Assembly: GCA_964400735.1 (NCBI GenBank)
Contig: CAYNVQ010000008.1
Span: 62,001-126,000 of the forward strand
Direction: 5' to 3'
Length of the DNA stretch: 64,000 nucleotides
From: CAYNVQ01 sp964400735
GTDB taxonomy: Bacteria > Acidobacteriota > Aminicenantia > Aminicenantales > Aminicenantaceae
The notes under the pieces are model-generated. The model searched no databases, had not been told where the DNA came from, and saw nothing but the letters and a program-made list of their open reading frames with translations. Position numbers and translations under genes: made by a program. Below, one piece after another: positions 25,572-35,800 of this stretch (position 1 is its first letter; every line of letters begins with the position of its first letter).

Positions 25572-25856
25572 ATGAAAGATCAGATGACCACCCACGAGGA
25601 AGAGCTCGTCCGTTTGAAAAGGATCGAAGGGCAGATCCGTGGGATTCAAAAGATGATCGAAGAGAAGAGATATTGTATCGATATTCTCACCCAGCTTTCC
25701 TCGATTGTGGGGGCGATCAAAAGTGTCGAAGAAAACATCCTGGAAAGGCATCTCAAAGGATGTGTCCAGCATTCCTTCAATAAAGGGAGCAAAACGGACC
25801 GGGCAGAAAAAGTGAATGAGGTCATCGACGTTTTGCGGAAATTCAGAAAATATTAG
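25572..25856 (+). CDS. csoR: CsoR-family copper-sensing repressor
   Basis: A 94-residue all-helical regulator (DUF156). I start it at the ATG at 25572 because AAAGGAGG precedes it; an in-frame ATG 39 bases upstream has no such site. Cu(I) ligands are in family spacing: Cys35 in KRYCIDIL, then His60 and Cys64 in ERHLKGC. RLKRIEGQIRGIQKMI is the typical first helix. Apo-CsoR represses its own operon and Cu(I) binding releases the DNA. It is the first gene behind a promoter containing a CsoR-like operator and is followed by copper-handling genes, so Cu(I) is the most likely signal. Confidence 0.95.
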   Translation: MKDQMTTHEEELVRLKRIEGQIRGIQKMIEEKRYCIDILTQLSSIVGAIKSVEENILERHLKGCVQHSFNKGSKTDRAEKVNEVIDVLRKFRKY

Positions 25857-25864
25857 GAGGTGCC

Positions 25865-26251
25865 GTGAGCTACTATTTCAGACGCAAGGTGGAAGGTCCT
25901 TTTGAGGATGTAGAGAAAAAAGTCAGAAGATCGCTCAGTGATGAGGGATTTGGCGTGTTGACAGAAATCGATGTCAAGGAGACGTTGAAGAAAAAAATGG
26001 ATGTCGATTTCAGAAAATACAAGATACTGGGAGCCTGCAATCCTCCATTCGCCTATAGAGCTCTTCAGGAAGAGGACAAAATCGGGACCATGTTGCCGTG
26101 CAACGTCATCGTTCAGGAAACGGGTACAGGCGAGATCGAAGTGGCGGCCATCGATCCGGTTTCCTCCATGCAGGCTGTGAAAAACGAAGCGCTGCAGCCG
26201 GTTGCCGAGGAAATCCGGCGCAAACTGAAAACGGTGATCGACAAGGTGTGA
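25865..26251 (+). CDS. DUF302 family protein
   Basis: A 128-residue DUF302 protein starting at a GTG, with AGGAGG at 25855-25860 overlapping the end of csoR. Typical segments are FEDVEKKVRRSLSDEGFGVL, EIDVKETLKKKMDVDFRKYK, ILGACNPPFAYRAL and LPCNVIVQETGTG. There is no signal peptide, so it is cytoplasmic. The biochemical role of DUF302 is not settled, but the family often occurs beside metal and sulfur genes. Here it is embedded in a copper operon and may buffer or hand over Cu(I); its two cysteines (in GACNPP and LPCNV) could serve that. This last point is inference. Confidence 0.9.
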   Translation: MSYYFRRKVEGPFEDVEKKVRRSLSDEGFGVLTEIDVKETLKKKMDVDFRKYKILGACNPPFAYRALQEEDKIGTMLPCNVIVQETGTGEIEVAAIDPVSSMQAVKNEALQPVAEEIRRKLKTVIDKV

Positions 26252-26282
26252 GGAGCAATATACAGCATAAGGAGAGTAAAAA

Positions 26283-29036
26283 ATGGCCAAAGATCCGGTT
26301 TGCGGGATGGATGTCAAAGAGAGCGGAGCCGAATGGACTTCTGTCTATGAGGGGAAAACCTATTATTTCTGTTCCCCTGGATGCAAGAAGAAGTTCGATG
26401 AAAATCCCGAGATGTATTTGGATACAGAAGAAGAAAAAAAGGAAGCCGAGAAGGGCGAAGACAAAGGAAAGATGATGGCAGAAGGTGAAAAGGAAAAGAG
26501 CGAGGAAGAAAAGGAAGGAGGAGAGAAAAAAGGTCTGACATCCAGCGGAAAGCCAGCCGTGAATTTCGATGAAAAAAAAGAGGACAAAATGGATAGGATC
26601 GACCTTCCGATCGTCGGGATGAGCTGTGCCAGCTGCGCTTCTACCATCCAGGGCGGTCTGGGCGGTCTGAGGGGCGTGGAAAAGGCCTCGGTCAATTTCG
26701 CCAATTCCAAGGCGACCGTCCTCTTCCAGCCCCAGCTCATAAAACCGGAAGATTTGATCAAATCCATCCGCAAAAGCGGATACGATGTAGGGACAGCTTC
26801 CCTTGAGATTCCGGTGCGCGGCATGGAGTGTGCCTCCTGTGTTCAGAACGTGGAGCGAGCTCTACTCGCTACGAGGGGTGTGACCAAAGCAGCGGCCAAC
26901 CTGGCGACCGAGAAGGTCAGGGTGGAATACATCCCCTCCGAGATAAGTCTGACCGAAATAAAGAAGACCATCGAGAGTGCCGGATATAAGGTTCTCGAGA
27001 TCCCTCGTGAAGAGGAAACACAGGACATCGAGAGAATTGTCAGGGAGAGGGAATACAAAGCACTGAAGAGAAAATTTTTTATTGGTCTCGTGCTGGCCGT
27101 AATTGTCTTTCTAGGGAGCTCGTCTCATTGGTTTCTCTGGATTCCTGATTTTTTACATAATTTTTATATCCTTTGGGCTGTGGCCACACCCGTCCAGTTC
27201 TGGATCGGTTGGCAATTTTATAAGGGTGCATGGGGGGCTTTCAGGCACCGCAATGCCGATATGAATACTCTGATCGCAGTCGGCACATCCGCCGCTTATC
27301 TCTATAGTGTGGCTGCCACACTCTTCCCATCCGTCTTCGCCCAAGCAGGCATCGAGCCCAAGGTTTATTTCGATACCTCAGCGGTCATCATCGTCCTGAT
27401 TCTCTTCGGTCGGCTTCTGGAGGCCAGGGCCAAGGGGCAGACCTCGGAGGCGATCAGAAAATTGGTGGGCCTGCAGCCCAAGACGGCCCGGGTGATTAGA
27501 GGCGGAAAGGAGCAGGATATCCCGGTGGAGGAGGTCATCGTGGGAGATCTGATTGTAGTCAGGCCCGGTGAAAAAATTGCAGTCGATGGAAGGATAAAAG
27601 AGGGGAAATCGGCCGTCGATGAATCCATGATCACCGGCGAAAGTATCCCTGCGCGGAAGAAAGCCGGGGACGAAGTGATCGGTGCCACCATCAATAAAAC
27701 GGGAAGCTTCAGGTTCGAGGCCACCAAGGTGGGAAAGGACACCGCCCTTGCCCAAATTATCAAGCTGGTCCAGGATGCACAGGGATCGAAGGCTCCCATC
27801 CAGCGCCTGGCCGACATAATCGCTGGTTATTTCGTTCCCATCGTGATCTCCATAGCCATCGCCACCTTTGTCGTTTGGTTCATCTTCGGGCCTCAGCCGA
27901 CCTTGACTTTTGCCCTGCTGAACTTCGTGGCCGTAATGATCATCGCCTGCCCTTGCGCGCTGGGATTGGCCACCCCGACTGCCGTGATGGTCGGGACCGG
28001 GAAAGGAGCCGAGTACGGCATCCTGATCAAAGGCGGCGAGAGTCTGGAAACCGCCTATAAAATAGATACCATCGTTTTCGATAAAACCGGTACCTTGACC
28101 AAGGGAGAGCCCGAAGTGACCGATATCCTGGCCTTGAATCCCCTTTCTGAGAATGCCGTCCTCAGGTATGCCGGTAGTGCGGAAAAAGCTTCCGAGCATC
28201 CGCTGGGAGAAGCCATCATGAGAAAGGCCGAGGAGAGGGAGATTGCCCTTCTCGACCCCGTAGATTTCAAGGCCGTGGAGGGGCGGGGGATAGAAGCCCG
28301 GGTGGACGGCCTTACTATTCTCTTGGGAAACCTGAAGCTCATGGAAGGACAGGGAGTCGAACCCGGGGATTTGAAGAGCGAAGCCGATCGATTGGCCTCG
28401 GAAGGAAAAACACCCGTTTATGTCGCCGTCGATGGCCGGCTGTCGGGTTTGATGGCCGTGGCTGATACCCTGAAGGAAAATTCTCGGCAGGCTGTGGGGA
28501 GGCTGAAGGAATTGGGATTGGAAGTCGTTATGCTGACCGGAGACAATAGAAAAACAGCGGAAGCCATTGCTAGCAAAGCGGGTATCGCGAATGTGCTTTC
28601 CGAGGTATTGCCCGAGGACAAAGTCCTCGAGATCAAGAGGCTTCAGTCCGGAGGAAAAAGAGTGGCCATGGTCGGCGATGGTATCAACGATGCTCCCGCA
28701 CTCGCCCAGGCAGATATCGGGATTGCCATCGGGTCCGGAACCGATGTCGCCGTGGAGGCTTCCGATATTACGCTCATCAAAGATGATTTGGGAGGCGTCG
28801 TTTCGGCCATCGAGCTCAGTAAAAAGACCATCAAGACCATCAAACAGAACCTTTTCTGGGCTTTCTTCTACAATACGGCAGGGATTCCGGTGGCCGCTGG
28901 AATTCTTTACCCCTTTTTCGGAATACTTCTCAATCCGATGTTCGCCTCGGCGGCCATGGCCTTCAGCTCGGTTTCTGTGGTTTCCAATTCCCTTAGATTG
29001 AGACGAGTTAGGTTGGACCAAAAGGAGAAAAGATAG
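26283..29036 (+). CDS. copA: Cu(I)-exporting P1B-type ATPase with N-terminal YHS domain
   Basis: A 917-residue pump. Domain order: a YHS metal-binding domain (DPVCGMDV to FCSPGCKKKF, residues 4-45), a Lys/Glu-rich linker (about 48-105), two HMA domains (GMSCASC near 113, GMECASC near 181), then eight membrane segments. The ATPase core includes the TGES actuator motif, ACPCALG with C556-P-C558, DKTGTLT with phosphorylated Asp near 600, SEHPLG and MVGDGINDAPAL. The terminal NSLRLRR is common to copper pumps. The CPC motif and two CxxC domains indicate Cu(I) export from the cytoplasm. The YHS fusion plus highly charged linker is less usual and resembles the separate triple-YHS protein at 41709. 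It lies in the csoR operon, followed two bases later by a cupredoxin-like gene. Confidence 0.96.
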   Translation: MAKDPVCGMDVKESGAEWTSVYEGKTYYFCSPGCKKKFDENPEMYLDTEEEKKEAEKGEDKGKMMAEGEKEKSEEEKEGGEKKGLTSSGKPAVNFDEKKEDKMDRIDLPIVGMSCASCASTIQGGLGGLRGVEKASVNFANSKATVLFQPQLIKPEDLIKSIRKSGYDVGTASLEIPVRGMECASCVQNVERALLATRGVTKAAANLATEKVRVEYIPSEISLTEIKKTIESAGYKVLEIPREEETQDIERIVREREYKALKRKFFIGLVLAVIVFLGSSSHWFLWIPDFLHNFYILWAVATPVQFWIGWQFYKGAWGAFRHRNADMNTLIAVGTSAAYLYSVAATLFPSVFAQAGIEPKVYFDTSAVIIVLILFGRLLEARAKGQTSEAIRKLVGLQPKTARVIRGGKEQDIPVEEVIVGDLIVVRPGEKIAVDGRIKEGKSAVDESMITGESIPARKKAGDEVIGATINKTGSFRFEATKVGKDTALAQIIKLVQDAQGSKAPIQRLADIIAGYFVPIVISIAIATFVVWFIFGPQPTLTFALLNFVAVMIIACPCALGLATPTAVMVGTGKGAEYGILIKGGESLETAYKIDTIVFDKTGTLTKGEPEVTDILALNPLSENAVLRYAGSAEKASEHPLGEAIMRKAEEREIALLDPVDFKAVEGRGIEARVDGLTILLGNLKLMEGQGVEPGDLKSEADRLASEGKTPVYVAVDGRLSGLMAVADTLKENSRQAVGRLKELGLEVVMLTGDNRKTAEAIASKAGIANVLSEVLPEDKVLEIKRLQSGGKRVAMVGDGINDAPALAQADIGIAIGSGTDVAVEASDITLIKDDLGGVVSAIELSKKTIKTIKQNLFWAFFYNTAGIPVAAGILYPFFGILLNPMFASAAMAFSSVSVVSNSLRLRRVRLDQKEKR

Positions 29037-29038
29037 AG

Positions 29039-29410
29039 ATGGAGAAAATAATCGTTGCTTTCGCAGGTTTGATTCTGATTTTCCTGGTCAACTGGTATTT
29101 TCTCTTTTCCGGGAGAAGGACGGCTCCAGCCGTTAAGGAAGAGAATAGGCTCCAGGAAGTCACCATTCGAGTAAAGGGCGGCTACGATCCGGACGTGGTT
29201 TTTGTGAAGAAGGAGATCCCGGTTCGCCTGAATTTTTACCGGGACGAGAACGCCGACTGTTCGGAGATCGTTGTCTTCGGAGAATTCGATATACGAAAGC
29301 CTCTCCCTGCTTTCAAAACAACGCCTATCGAGTTTACCCCGCAGAAAAAAGGGGAGTATGAGTTCGGCTGTGCGATGGGGATGCTGAAGGGCAGGCTGAT
29401 TGTGAGATAA
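29039..29410 (+). CDS. Membrane-anchored cupredoxin-like protein
   Basis: A 123-residue protein with an N-terminal anchor (VAFAGLILIFLVNWYFLF) and a cupredoxin-like beta domain (VTIRVKGGYDPDVVFVKKE, RLNFYRDENADCSEIVVFG, KKGEYEFGCAMGMLKGRLIV). Possible copper ligands are Cys in NADCSE and the Cys-x-Met-x-Met cluster in FGCAMGMLKG; a histidine-rich type 1 site is not evident. It starts two bases after copA, so the two are co-translated. It probably receives copper from the ATPase at the outer face of the inner membrane and passes it to the RND pump. Confidence 0.85.
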   Translation: MEKIIVAFAGLILIFLVNWYFLFSGRRTAPAVKEENRLQEVTIRVKGGYDPDVVFVKKEIPVRLNFYRDENADCSEIVVFGEFDIRKPLPAFKTTPIEFTPQKKGEYEFGCAMGMLKGRLIVR

Positions 29411-29536
29411 AAAATTTTTTTAATCATAAAATATATGAAATCTATGGAAATAATAGGAATTCAGAAAAGAGGGGTTACAGAACATTCCTGTGAAAAGTTT
29501 ACGATAACAACAATTTCTCTCCAAAGGAAGGATAGC

Positions 29537-30850
29537 ATGCAAAAGATCGGTTCATTCTTTGTGTTCATTCTTTTATTCTTGAATATGGCTTTCGCCGGTG
29601 GGCCACAGCCGAAGGAAAAAGAGCTGATTTTGTCCGATCTCGTTAAAGAGGCCCTCGATAGCAACCCATCGCTCGAAGCAGCGGCTCGGAGGGTACTGTC
29701 GGCAGAGAGGGCAATTCCTCAGGCCGGCGCTTTGCCGGACCCGAAAATCACTCTGGGTCTGATGAACCTTCCCGTAAACAGTTTCGCTTTTGACCAGGAA
29801 CCCATGACGGGAAAGCAGATTTCGGTCATGCAGATGTTCCCCTTTCCTGGAAAATTATCCTTGAGTACAGATATGGCCGAATATGAAGCTGCTGCGATCA
29901 AACATCAGCAGGGAGAGGTCCGTAACAAGATCGTTCTGATGGTCCGGAGGGCTTTTTTCGACTTGTATGCCGCTGATCGGGCGATTGAAGCCGTCCAAGA
30001 AAACAAGAAACTGATGGGACAACTCGTGCAGGTGGCCGAAATCAAATACACCACCGGCTCCGGACTGCAGCAGGACGTGTTGCGCGCACAGGTGGAGCTT
30101 TCCAAGCTCGAGGATGACCTGATCATGTGGCAGCAGAAACGACTTGTCATCGCAGCGAATCTGAATGCCATCCTGAATCGGCCTGCAGGAAGTCCTCTCG
30201 ACAAGACAATGACTGGTCTGGAGCTGCCGGATGAGAAGAATCAGGATTTGTCTTTGCAGGAGATCGAATGCCAGAGGCCTCTCCTTCAAGCCTGGAACGA
30301 AAGACTCCGGAAGTCCGACACGGCCGTTAAGCTCGCCCGCCGGGACGCGTGGCCCAATATTGCCGTTGGAGTGGGTTACAGCCAGAGGGATGACCTCAAA
30401 AGCGGCGCTAAAATGCATGATTTCTTTTCGGTTTCTGTGACTCTGGATATCCCTCTTTTTTACAAACGTAAACAGAGCCAAAAGATCGCGGAGCGGGAGC
30501 TGGATTTCGAAGCGGCCGAAGCGGACTACAGGAACGTGCTGAACGGGGTTCTTTCGGACATCGAAAGTCAGAAAGCCGAGCTGGAGAGGAACCGAAAAAG
30601 AGTCGAACTGTATAAAGGCGGAATCCTTCTCCAGGCGCGACAGTCTCTGGAGTCTGCCCAGGCAGGATACCAGGTTGGTAAGGTCGATTTCCTGACCGTT
30701 ATCGATAACTGGATGAGGCTTTTCAATTACGAGCTCCAGTATCATTTCGCCCTTTCCGAATATTATAAGACGCTGGCGGGTTACGAGTTTTCGGTCGGGA
30801 AGGATGATTATGGCGTGGATAAAAACAAAGGACAGAAAAGAGGAGAATAA
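29537..30850 (+). CDS. cusC: Outer-membrane efflux channel (TolC/CusC family)
   Basis: I start at the ATG at 29537 because AAGGAAGGA lies just upstream and the protein then opens with a signal peptide (MQKIGSFFVFILLFLNMAFA). A longer in-frame start at 29435 would place that signal internally. The 437-residue protein has the two-repeat coiled-coil plan of outer-membrane efflux proteins: LVKEALDSNPSLEAAARRV near residue 30, GSGLQQDVLRAQVELSKLEDD near 170, and SAQAGYQVGKVDFLTVIDNW near 370. It would form the trimeric exit duct for the CusA-type pump encoded downstream. Confidence 0.92.
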   Translation: MQKIGSFFVFILLFLNMAFAGGPQPKEKELILSDLVKEALDSNPSLEAAARRVLSAERAIPQAGALPDPKITLGLMNLPVNSFAFDQEPMTGKQISVMQMFPFPGKLSLSTDMAEYEAAAIKHQQGEVRNKIVLMVRRAFFDLYAADRAIEAVQENKKLMGQLVQVAEIKYTTGSGLQQDVLRAQVELSKLEDDLIMWQQKRLVIAANLNAILNRPAGSPLDKTMTGLELPDEKNQDLSLQEIECQRPLLQAWNERLRKSDTAVKLARRDAWPNIAVGVGYSQRDDLKSGAKMHDFFSVSVTLDIPLFYKRKQSQKIAERELDFEAAEADYRNVLNGVLSDIESQKAELERNRKRVELYKGGILLQARQSLESAQAGYQVGKVDFLTVIDNWMRLFNYELQYHFALSEYYKTLAGYEFSVGKDDYGVDKNKGQKRGE

Positions 30851-30851
30851 A

Positions 30852-32663
30852 ATGAAGGCAAAATTTTTCCTGATTCTTTTTCTAGGGATTCTGATCGGTG
30901 GAGGAGGGACTTTCTTTCTCTTGCCCAAAGTCCAGAAAACTCAAGGCTCGGAACAGGCAGAAGCCAAGCAGCTATACTCCTGCGGGATGCATCCTGAAGT
31001 GATTTCGGATGAACCGGGCAACTGCCCCATTTGCGGGATGAAGCTCACTCTGATAAGAGAACCTGCCGGGAGTGCTGACCAGGCTCAGGCAGGAGGAGAG
31101 CAAGGGGAGCGTAAGGTTCTTTACTGGCGTGCTCCTATGGACCCCACAGAGATCTACGACCGGCCCGGGAAATCCAAGATGGGGATGGACCTGGTTCCTG
31201 TTTTCGAGGGGGAAGAAGCCGGAGGCGCCGGAAGCATCCTGATCGACGGCGCTGTGCAGCAGAACATGAACCTGCGCACCGCACCTGTAGAACGCCGTGA
31301 GATCGACCGGGTCATCCGGGCTTTCGGGAATGTCACCTATGCTCAGGATGATGAGTTTTCTGTCAACACCAAAGTTGCGGGGTGGATCGAAAAACTCTAC
31401 GTCAATACCGAGGGACAGAGAGTGAAAAAGGGTGAGACCCTACTGGAGATATATTCCCCGGAGCTCGTTACTACCCAGGAAGAATACCTTTTGGCTCTGG
31501 AGAACTCTAAAAAACTGGCAGAGAGTCCCTACGAAAATATCAGGAAGAACGGTGAAAGAATGCTCCTCTTGGCTAAAAACCGGTTGGCGTATTGGGACAT
31601 ACCCGAAGTGGAGATAGAAAAAATCGAGCAATCCGGCAAGGCCCGGCGCACTATCGCGTTAAAATCCCAGGTCGATGGAATCGTTACTCACAAAGCTGTC
31701 TTCGAGGGGGATAAAGTAGGGCCGGGGATGGACCTGTTTCACATTGCTGACCTGAGCAAAGTATGGATAGAAGCAGCCGTCTATGAATCCGAACTTCCCC
31801 TTGTCAAGCTTGGGCAGAGTGCCGATCTGGAACTGGACCAGGTGGGGGGAAAACCATTCCGGGGAAAAGTGGATTTCATCTATCCCTATCTCGATCGGAA
31901 GTCTCGAGCCAATAATGTCCGGCTGGTCTTTTCCAATCCGAATCTGGAGTTGAAACCGGATATGTTCGTGACGGTCCGGATCCATTCACCCGTGACTGCC
32001 GATTCTCTGGCTGTTCCGGCTGAAGCCATCATCTACTCCGGAAAGAGAGAGGTCGTGTTCGTCACCAGGGGGGATGGAAAATTCGAGCCGAGAGAGGTAA
32101 AGACCAGGACTGAATCCGATGATGGATATGTGCAGGTCGTCTCCGGTCTTTTTGACGGGGAGGAAGTGGTGGTCTCCGGTCAATTCCTGCTGGATTCTGA
32201 AAGCAGGACGCGCGAAGCCATCGCCAAGATGCGGGCTGCCCAGTCTCAGAGAATGGACGCCATGTCCGGGGAGGGGACAATGAGCGAAGAGCACGTGCAT
32301 CGGGAAGAAGAAAGCCCAACCGCGAAGCAGAAAGAGGAGAAACCAACGATGTCCAAAGAACAAGGCGAAGGACCTAAGACCAAAGGAATCGGGGAGGAAA
32401 AAGGGAATGCCAGCGGTACAGACATCGACAAACTTTATGCCTGTCCGATGCACCCCGGCTTCATCACGACAGATCCGGATGCAAGATGTCCCGTATGCGA
32501 GATGAAAGTCGTTCCGGCGAAGGAACTGGAGGGAAGAATCAACCTGGAAAAAGCTGAATTCTATACCTGTCCGATGCATCCTGATTTCTTGACCACCGAC
32601 CCGGAAGGGCGATGCCCGGAGTGCGGGATGAAACTGGAAAAAGTGGAGAAGATCAAAAAGTGA
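30852..32663 (+). CDS. cusB: RND periplasmic adaptor (CusB family) with three heavy-metal-binding domains
   Basis: The ATG at 30852 follows AGGAGAATAAA and gives 603 residues with a signal anchor (MKAKFFLILFLGILIGGGGT). The order is a heavy-metal-binding module (YSCGMHPEVISDEPGNCPIC), a degenerate second one (YWRAPMDPTEIYDRPGKSKM), then the CusB-type adaptor (NMNLRTAPVERREI, AGWIEKLYVNTEGQRVKKGE, DGEEVVVSGQFLLDSES). A Lys/Glu-rich linker leads to two more modules (YACPMHPGFITTDPDARCPV and YTCPMHPDFLTTDPEGRCPE). The modules bind soft metals through the CxMHP and CPxCxM motifs. Having modules at both ends is unusual; one N-terminal module is the common form. It joins the inner-membrane pump to the outer-membrane channel. 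Confidence 0.93.
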   Translation: MKAKFFLILFLGILIGGGGTFFLLPKVQKTQGSEQAEAKQLYSCGMHPEVISDEPGNCPICGMKLTLIREPAGSADQAQAGGEQGERKVLYWRAPMDPTEIYDRPGKSKMGMDLVPVFEGEEAGGAGSILIDGAVQQNMNLRTAPVERREIDRVIRAFGNVTYAQDDEFSVNTKVAGWIEKLYVNTEGQRVKKGETLLEIYSPELVTTQEEYLLALENSKKLAESPYENIRKNGERMLLLAKNRLAYWDIPEVEIEKIEQSGKARRTIALKSQVDGIVTHKAVFEGDKVGPGMDLFHIADLSKVWIEAAVYESELPLVKLGQSADLELDQVGGKPFRGKVDFIYPYLDRKSRANNVRLVFSNPNLELKPDMFVTVRIHSPVTADSLAVPAEAIIYSGKREVVFVTRGDGKFEPREVKTRTESDDGYVQVVSGLFDGEEVVVSGQFLLDSESRTREAIAKMRAAQSQRMDAMSGEGTMSEEHVHREEESPTAKQKEEKPTMSKEQGEGPKTKGIGEEKGNASGTDIDKLYACPMHPGFITTDPDARCPVCEMKVVPAKELEGRINLEKAEFYTCPMHPDFLTTDPEGRCPECGMKLEKVEKIKK

Positions 32664-32719
32664 ATGGACCAGCTTATTCCTCGGCTCGCTCTCTTCAACC
32701 TGCCAGTAAAGCTTGCTTT

Positions 32720-32767
32720 CCATGCCAGCTCACCTCCGGATGGCTTCCTCACCAGCCTGCCTGACTT
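32720..32767. repeat. Dispersed intergenic repeat, copy B
   Basis: A 48-base stretch beginning CCATGCCAGCTCACCTCCGG. It is the counterpart of copy A at 5112-5159 (41 of 48 identical by eye) and lies in the 159-base gap between the adaptor and the RND pump genes. The same orientation relative to the downstream gene may mean it is transcribed as part of a leader. Confidence 0.6.
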
Positions 32768-32822
32768 CCAAAAAACTTTACGGAATTGGAATGCCTCAGC
32801 AAAACAGTTTTAGGAGTAGAAG

Positions 32823-35800
32823 ATGCTTGAGAAAATCATAGAATGGTCTGTCAACAACCGGTTCCTGGTCATCGTTGCAATATTCGGTATCATCCTGGCG
32901 GGACTGGTGTCGATTCAAACGACTCCTGTCGATGCCATCCCTGATTTGAGCGATGTCCAGGTCATCATCTTCACAGAATTTCCAGGACAAGGTCCCAATG
33001 TCGTGGAAGATCAGGTTACCTACCCTCTGACCACAGCCATGCTTGCCGTCCCCTACGCCAAAGTGGTTCGGGGCTATTCATTTTTCGGTTTTTCCATGGT
33101 GTACATCATTTTCGAAGACGGGACTGACCTCTATTGGGCGCGAAGCCGGGTCCTGGAGTATCTGAATTCTGCGGCCGACCGCCTGCCCCAGGGGATAACG
33201 CCTCAGTTAGGGCCTGATGCCACTGGAGTCGGATGGGTGTATGAATACGTGCTCGATGGCGGCGACAAATATGACCTTCAGCAGTTGCGGTCGATCCAGG
33301 ATTGGTACCTGCGTTATGAGCTGTCCAGTGTATCGGGCGTAAGCGAAGTGGCCAGCATCGGGGGATTTGTCAAACAATACCAGGTCGATGTGGATCCCCT
33401 CAGACTTCAGGCCTATCATCTTCCCATCCAGCAGATCCGCATGGCCATCAAACGCAACAACAACGACGTGGGCGGACGATTGATCGAAATGGGTGAGACA
33501 GAATTCATGGTGAGGGGTCTCGGATATATCCGTTCCATCGATGACCTGAATAAAATCCCGGTCGGGATGGGACCAAACAATGCGCCGATCATGTTGAGCG
33601 ATGTCGCCCGCATCCACCTTGGCCCGGAGCTGCGCCGTGGCATCGCCGAATGGGATGGCCAGGGTGAGACCGTAGGCGGAGTCATCGTCATGCGTTATGG
33701 CGAAAACGCGCTCAAGGTCATCGACGGGGTGAAGGCCAAACTGGAAGAACTGAAAAAAGGCCTCCCTGAGGGGGTCAGCATTAAAATGGCTTATGACCGC
33801 TCATCTTTGATCAAACGCGCCATCTCTACCTTGAAAGAAAAACTCCTCGAGGAAACCATCGTCGTAGCCCTGGTGATCATTGTCTTCCTGCTCCACTTCC
33901 GGAGCGCTTTCGTCGCCGTGTTTACCCTTCCTCTGGGTGTATTACTCTCCTTTATCGTCATGAGGGCCCAGGGATTGAATACCAATATCATGTCCCTGGG
34001 AGGGATTGCCATCGCCATAGGGGCCATGGTCGATGCCGTGGTGGTGATGATCGAGAATGCCCACAAGCATATGGAGAGGGAGGAGGTGGCGGGAAAACAG
34101 GAACGCTGGTCGCTGATCATCCGATCCTCGAAGGAGGTCGGACCGGCCTTGTTCTATTCGCTGCTCATCATCACTCTTTCCTTTATCCCGGTTTTCACCC
34201 TCCAGCAGCAGGAAGGCCGCCTGTTCAAGCCGCTGGCTTTCACCAAGACCTATGCCATGGCCGGTTCGGCCCTTCTGGCTATCACTGTCGTACCCGTCCT
34301 GATGGGATTGTTTATCCGCGGCAAGATACGTTCTGAAGAGAAGCATCCCTTGAGCCGGATACTCATCCGTGCCTACAGGCCGGTGATTCATCTCGTTCTC
34401 AAACATAAGGTCGCCACGATTTTGGTAGCGATAGTGATTGTAGCTGTGACGGTGATTCCGTTCACCCAACTTGGATCGGAGTTCATGCCTCCACTGAACG
34501 AGGGGGATCTTTTGTACATGCCGACAACCCTGCCGGGAATTTCGGTCACCAAAGCCAAAGAACTGCTTCAGCAGACGGATAAGATCATCGCCAGCTTTCC
34601 CGAAGTTGAGACTGTATTCGGGAAAATCGGACGTGCAGAAACCGCAACCGACCCTGCGCCCCTGACTATGATAGAGACCACAATCACCCTCAAGGATGAG
34701 AAGCAGTGGCGGCCGGGAATGACCATCGACAAACTGATCGAAGAGTTGGACAGAGCCGTGCAGTTCCCGGGCCTGACCAACGCCTGGACCATGCCCATAA
34801 AAACCCGGATCGACATGCTCAGCACGGGGATCAAAACGCCGGTGGGGATCAAACTGATGGGACCTGACCTCCAGACTCTCAGTGACCTGGGAGAGGAGAT
34901 CGAAGCGGTGATCCGCCAGGTCCCAGGCACGGCAAGCGTAATCTCCGAAAGGGTAACAGGGGGAAACTATATCGATTTTATCATCGACCGTGAAGCGGCT
35001 GCGCGCTACGGTCTTTCTGTCGGCGATGTCCAGGATGTGATCATGTCGGCCATAGGTGGGATGAACGTAACCACAACGGTGGAGGGACTCGAACGGTATC
35101 CCGTGAATGTCCGCTACAGCCGCGAATTGAGGGATAATCTTTCCGCCTTGAAACGGGTTTTGATACCTACTCCGTCCGGGGGTGAGATTCCTCTCGGCCA
35201 AGTGGCAGACCTGCAGGTCAAAAAAGGCCCGGCGGTCATCAAGAGCGAGAATGCCCGCAGGACCGCTTGGCTGTATGTAGATCTGAGAAATATCGACGTG
35301 GGCTCATATGTCAAGATGGCGAAGCAGGTTGTCGATACCACGTTGAAATTCCCTTCTGGATACAGCATTGTCTGGAGCGGGCAGTATGAATACATGCAGC
35401 GGGCTCAGGAAAGGCTGCGACTTGTCGTTCCCATCACCCTGCTTATCATATTTCTTTTGCTTTATTTCAATTTCAAGAACGTCACAGAAAGCCTGATCAT
35501 CATGTTGTCTCTGCCTTTTGCGCTTGTAGGGGGAATCTGGCTGATGTGGCTGAGCGGCTACAACATGAGCATAGCTGTCGGGGTTGGCTTCATCGCCCTG
35601 GCCGGAGTGGCGGCGGAGACAGGAGTGGTCATGCTCCTTTATATCGATAACGCTTTCAAAGACCGATCGAGCCAGGGAATGATGAATAATAGAGAAGATC
35701 TCCGTCGAGCCATCGTCCACGGCGCCGTAGACAGGGTGCGTCCCAAACTCATGACCGTTACGACCACCATAGCAGGGCTTTTGCCCATCATGTGGGGCCA

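Noticed and set aside
27378..29021. Long antisense frame (547 codons) opposite the copper ATPase.
   Set aside because: The sense strand encodes every P1B-ATPase motif; the antisense product shows no recognisable domain and reflects codon bias.
29435..29536. A longer N-terminus for the outer-membrane channel protein, starting at 29435.
   Set aside because: It would bury the signal peptide; the ATG at 29537 has a ribosome site and puts the signal at the start.
33942..35201. Long antisense frame opposite the RND pump.
   Set aside because: Same reasoning: the sense gene is complete and conserved, and the antisense product is rich in His, Arg and Gly without a domain.
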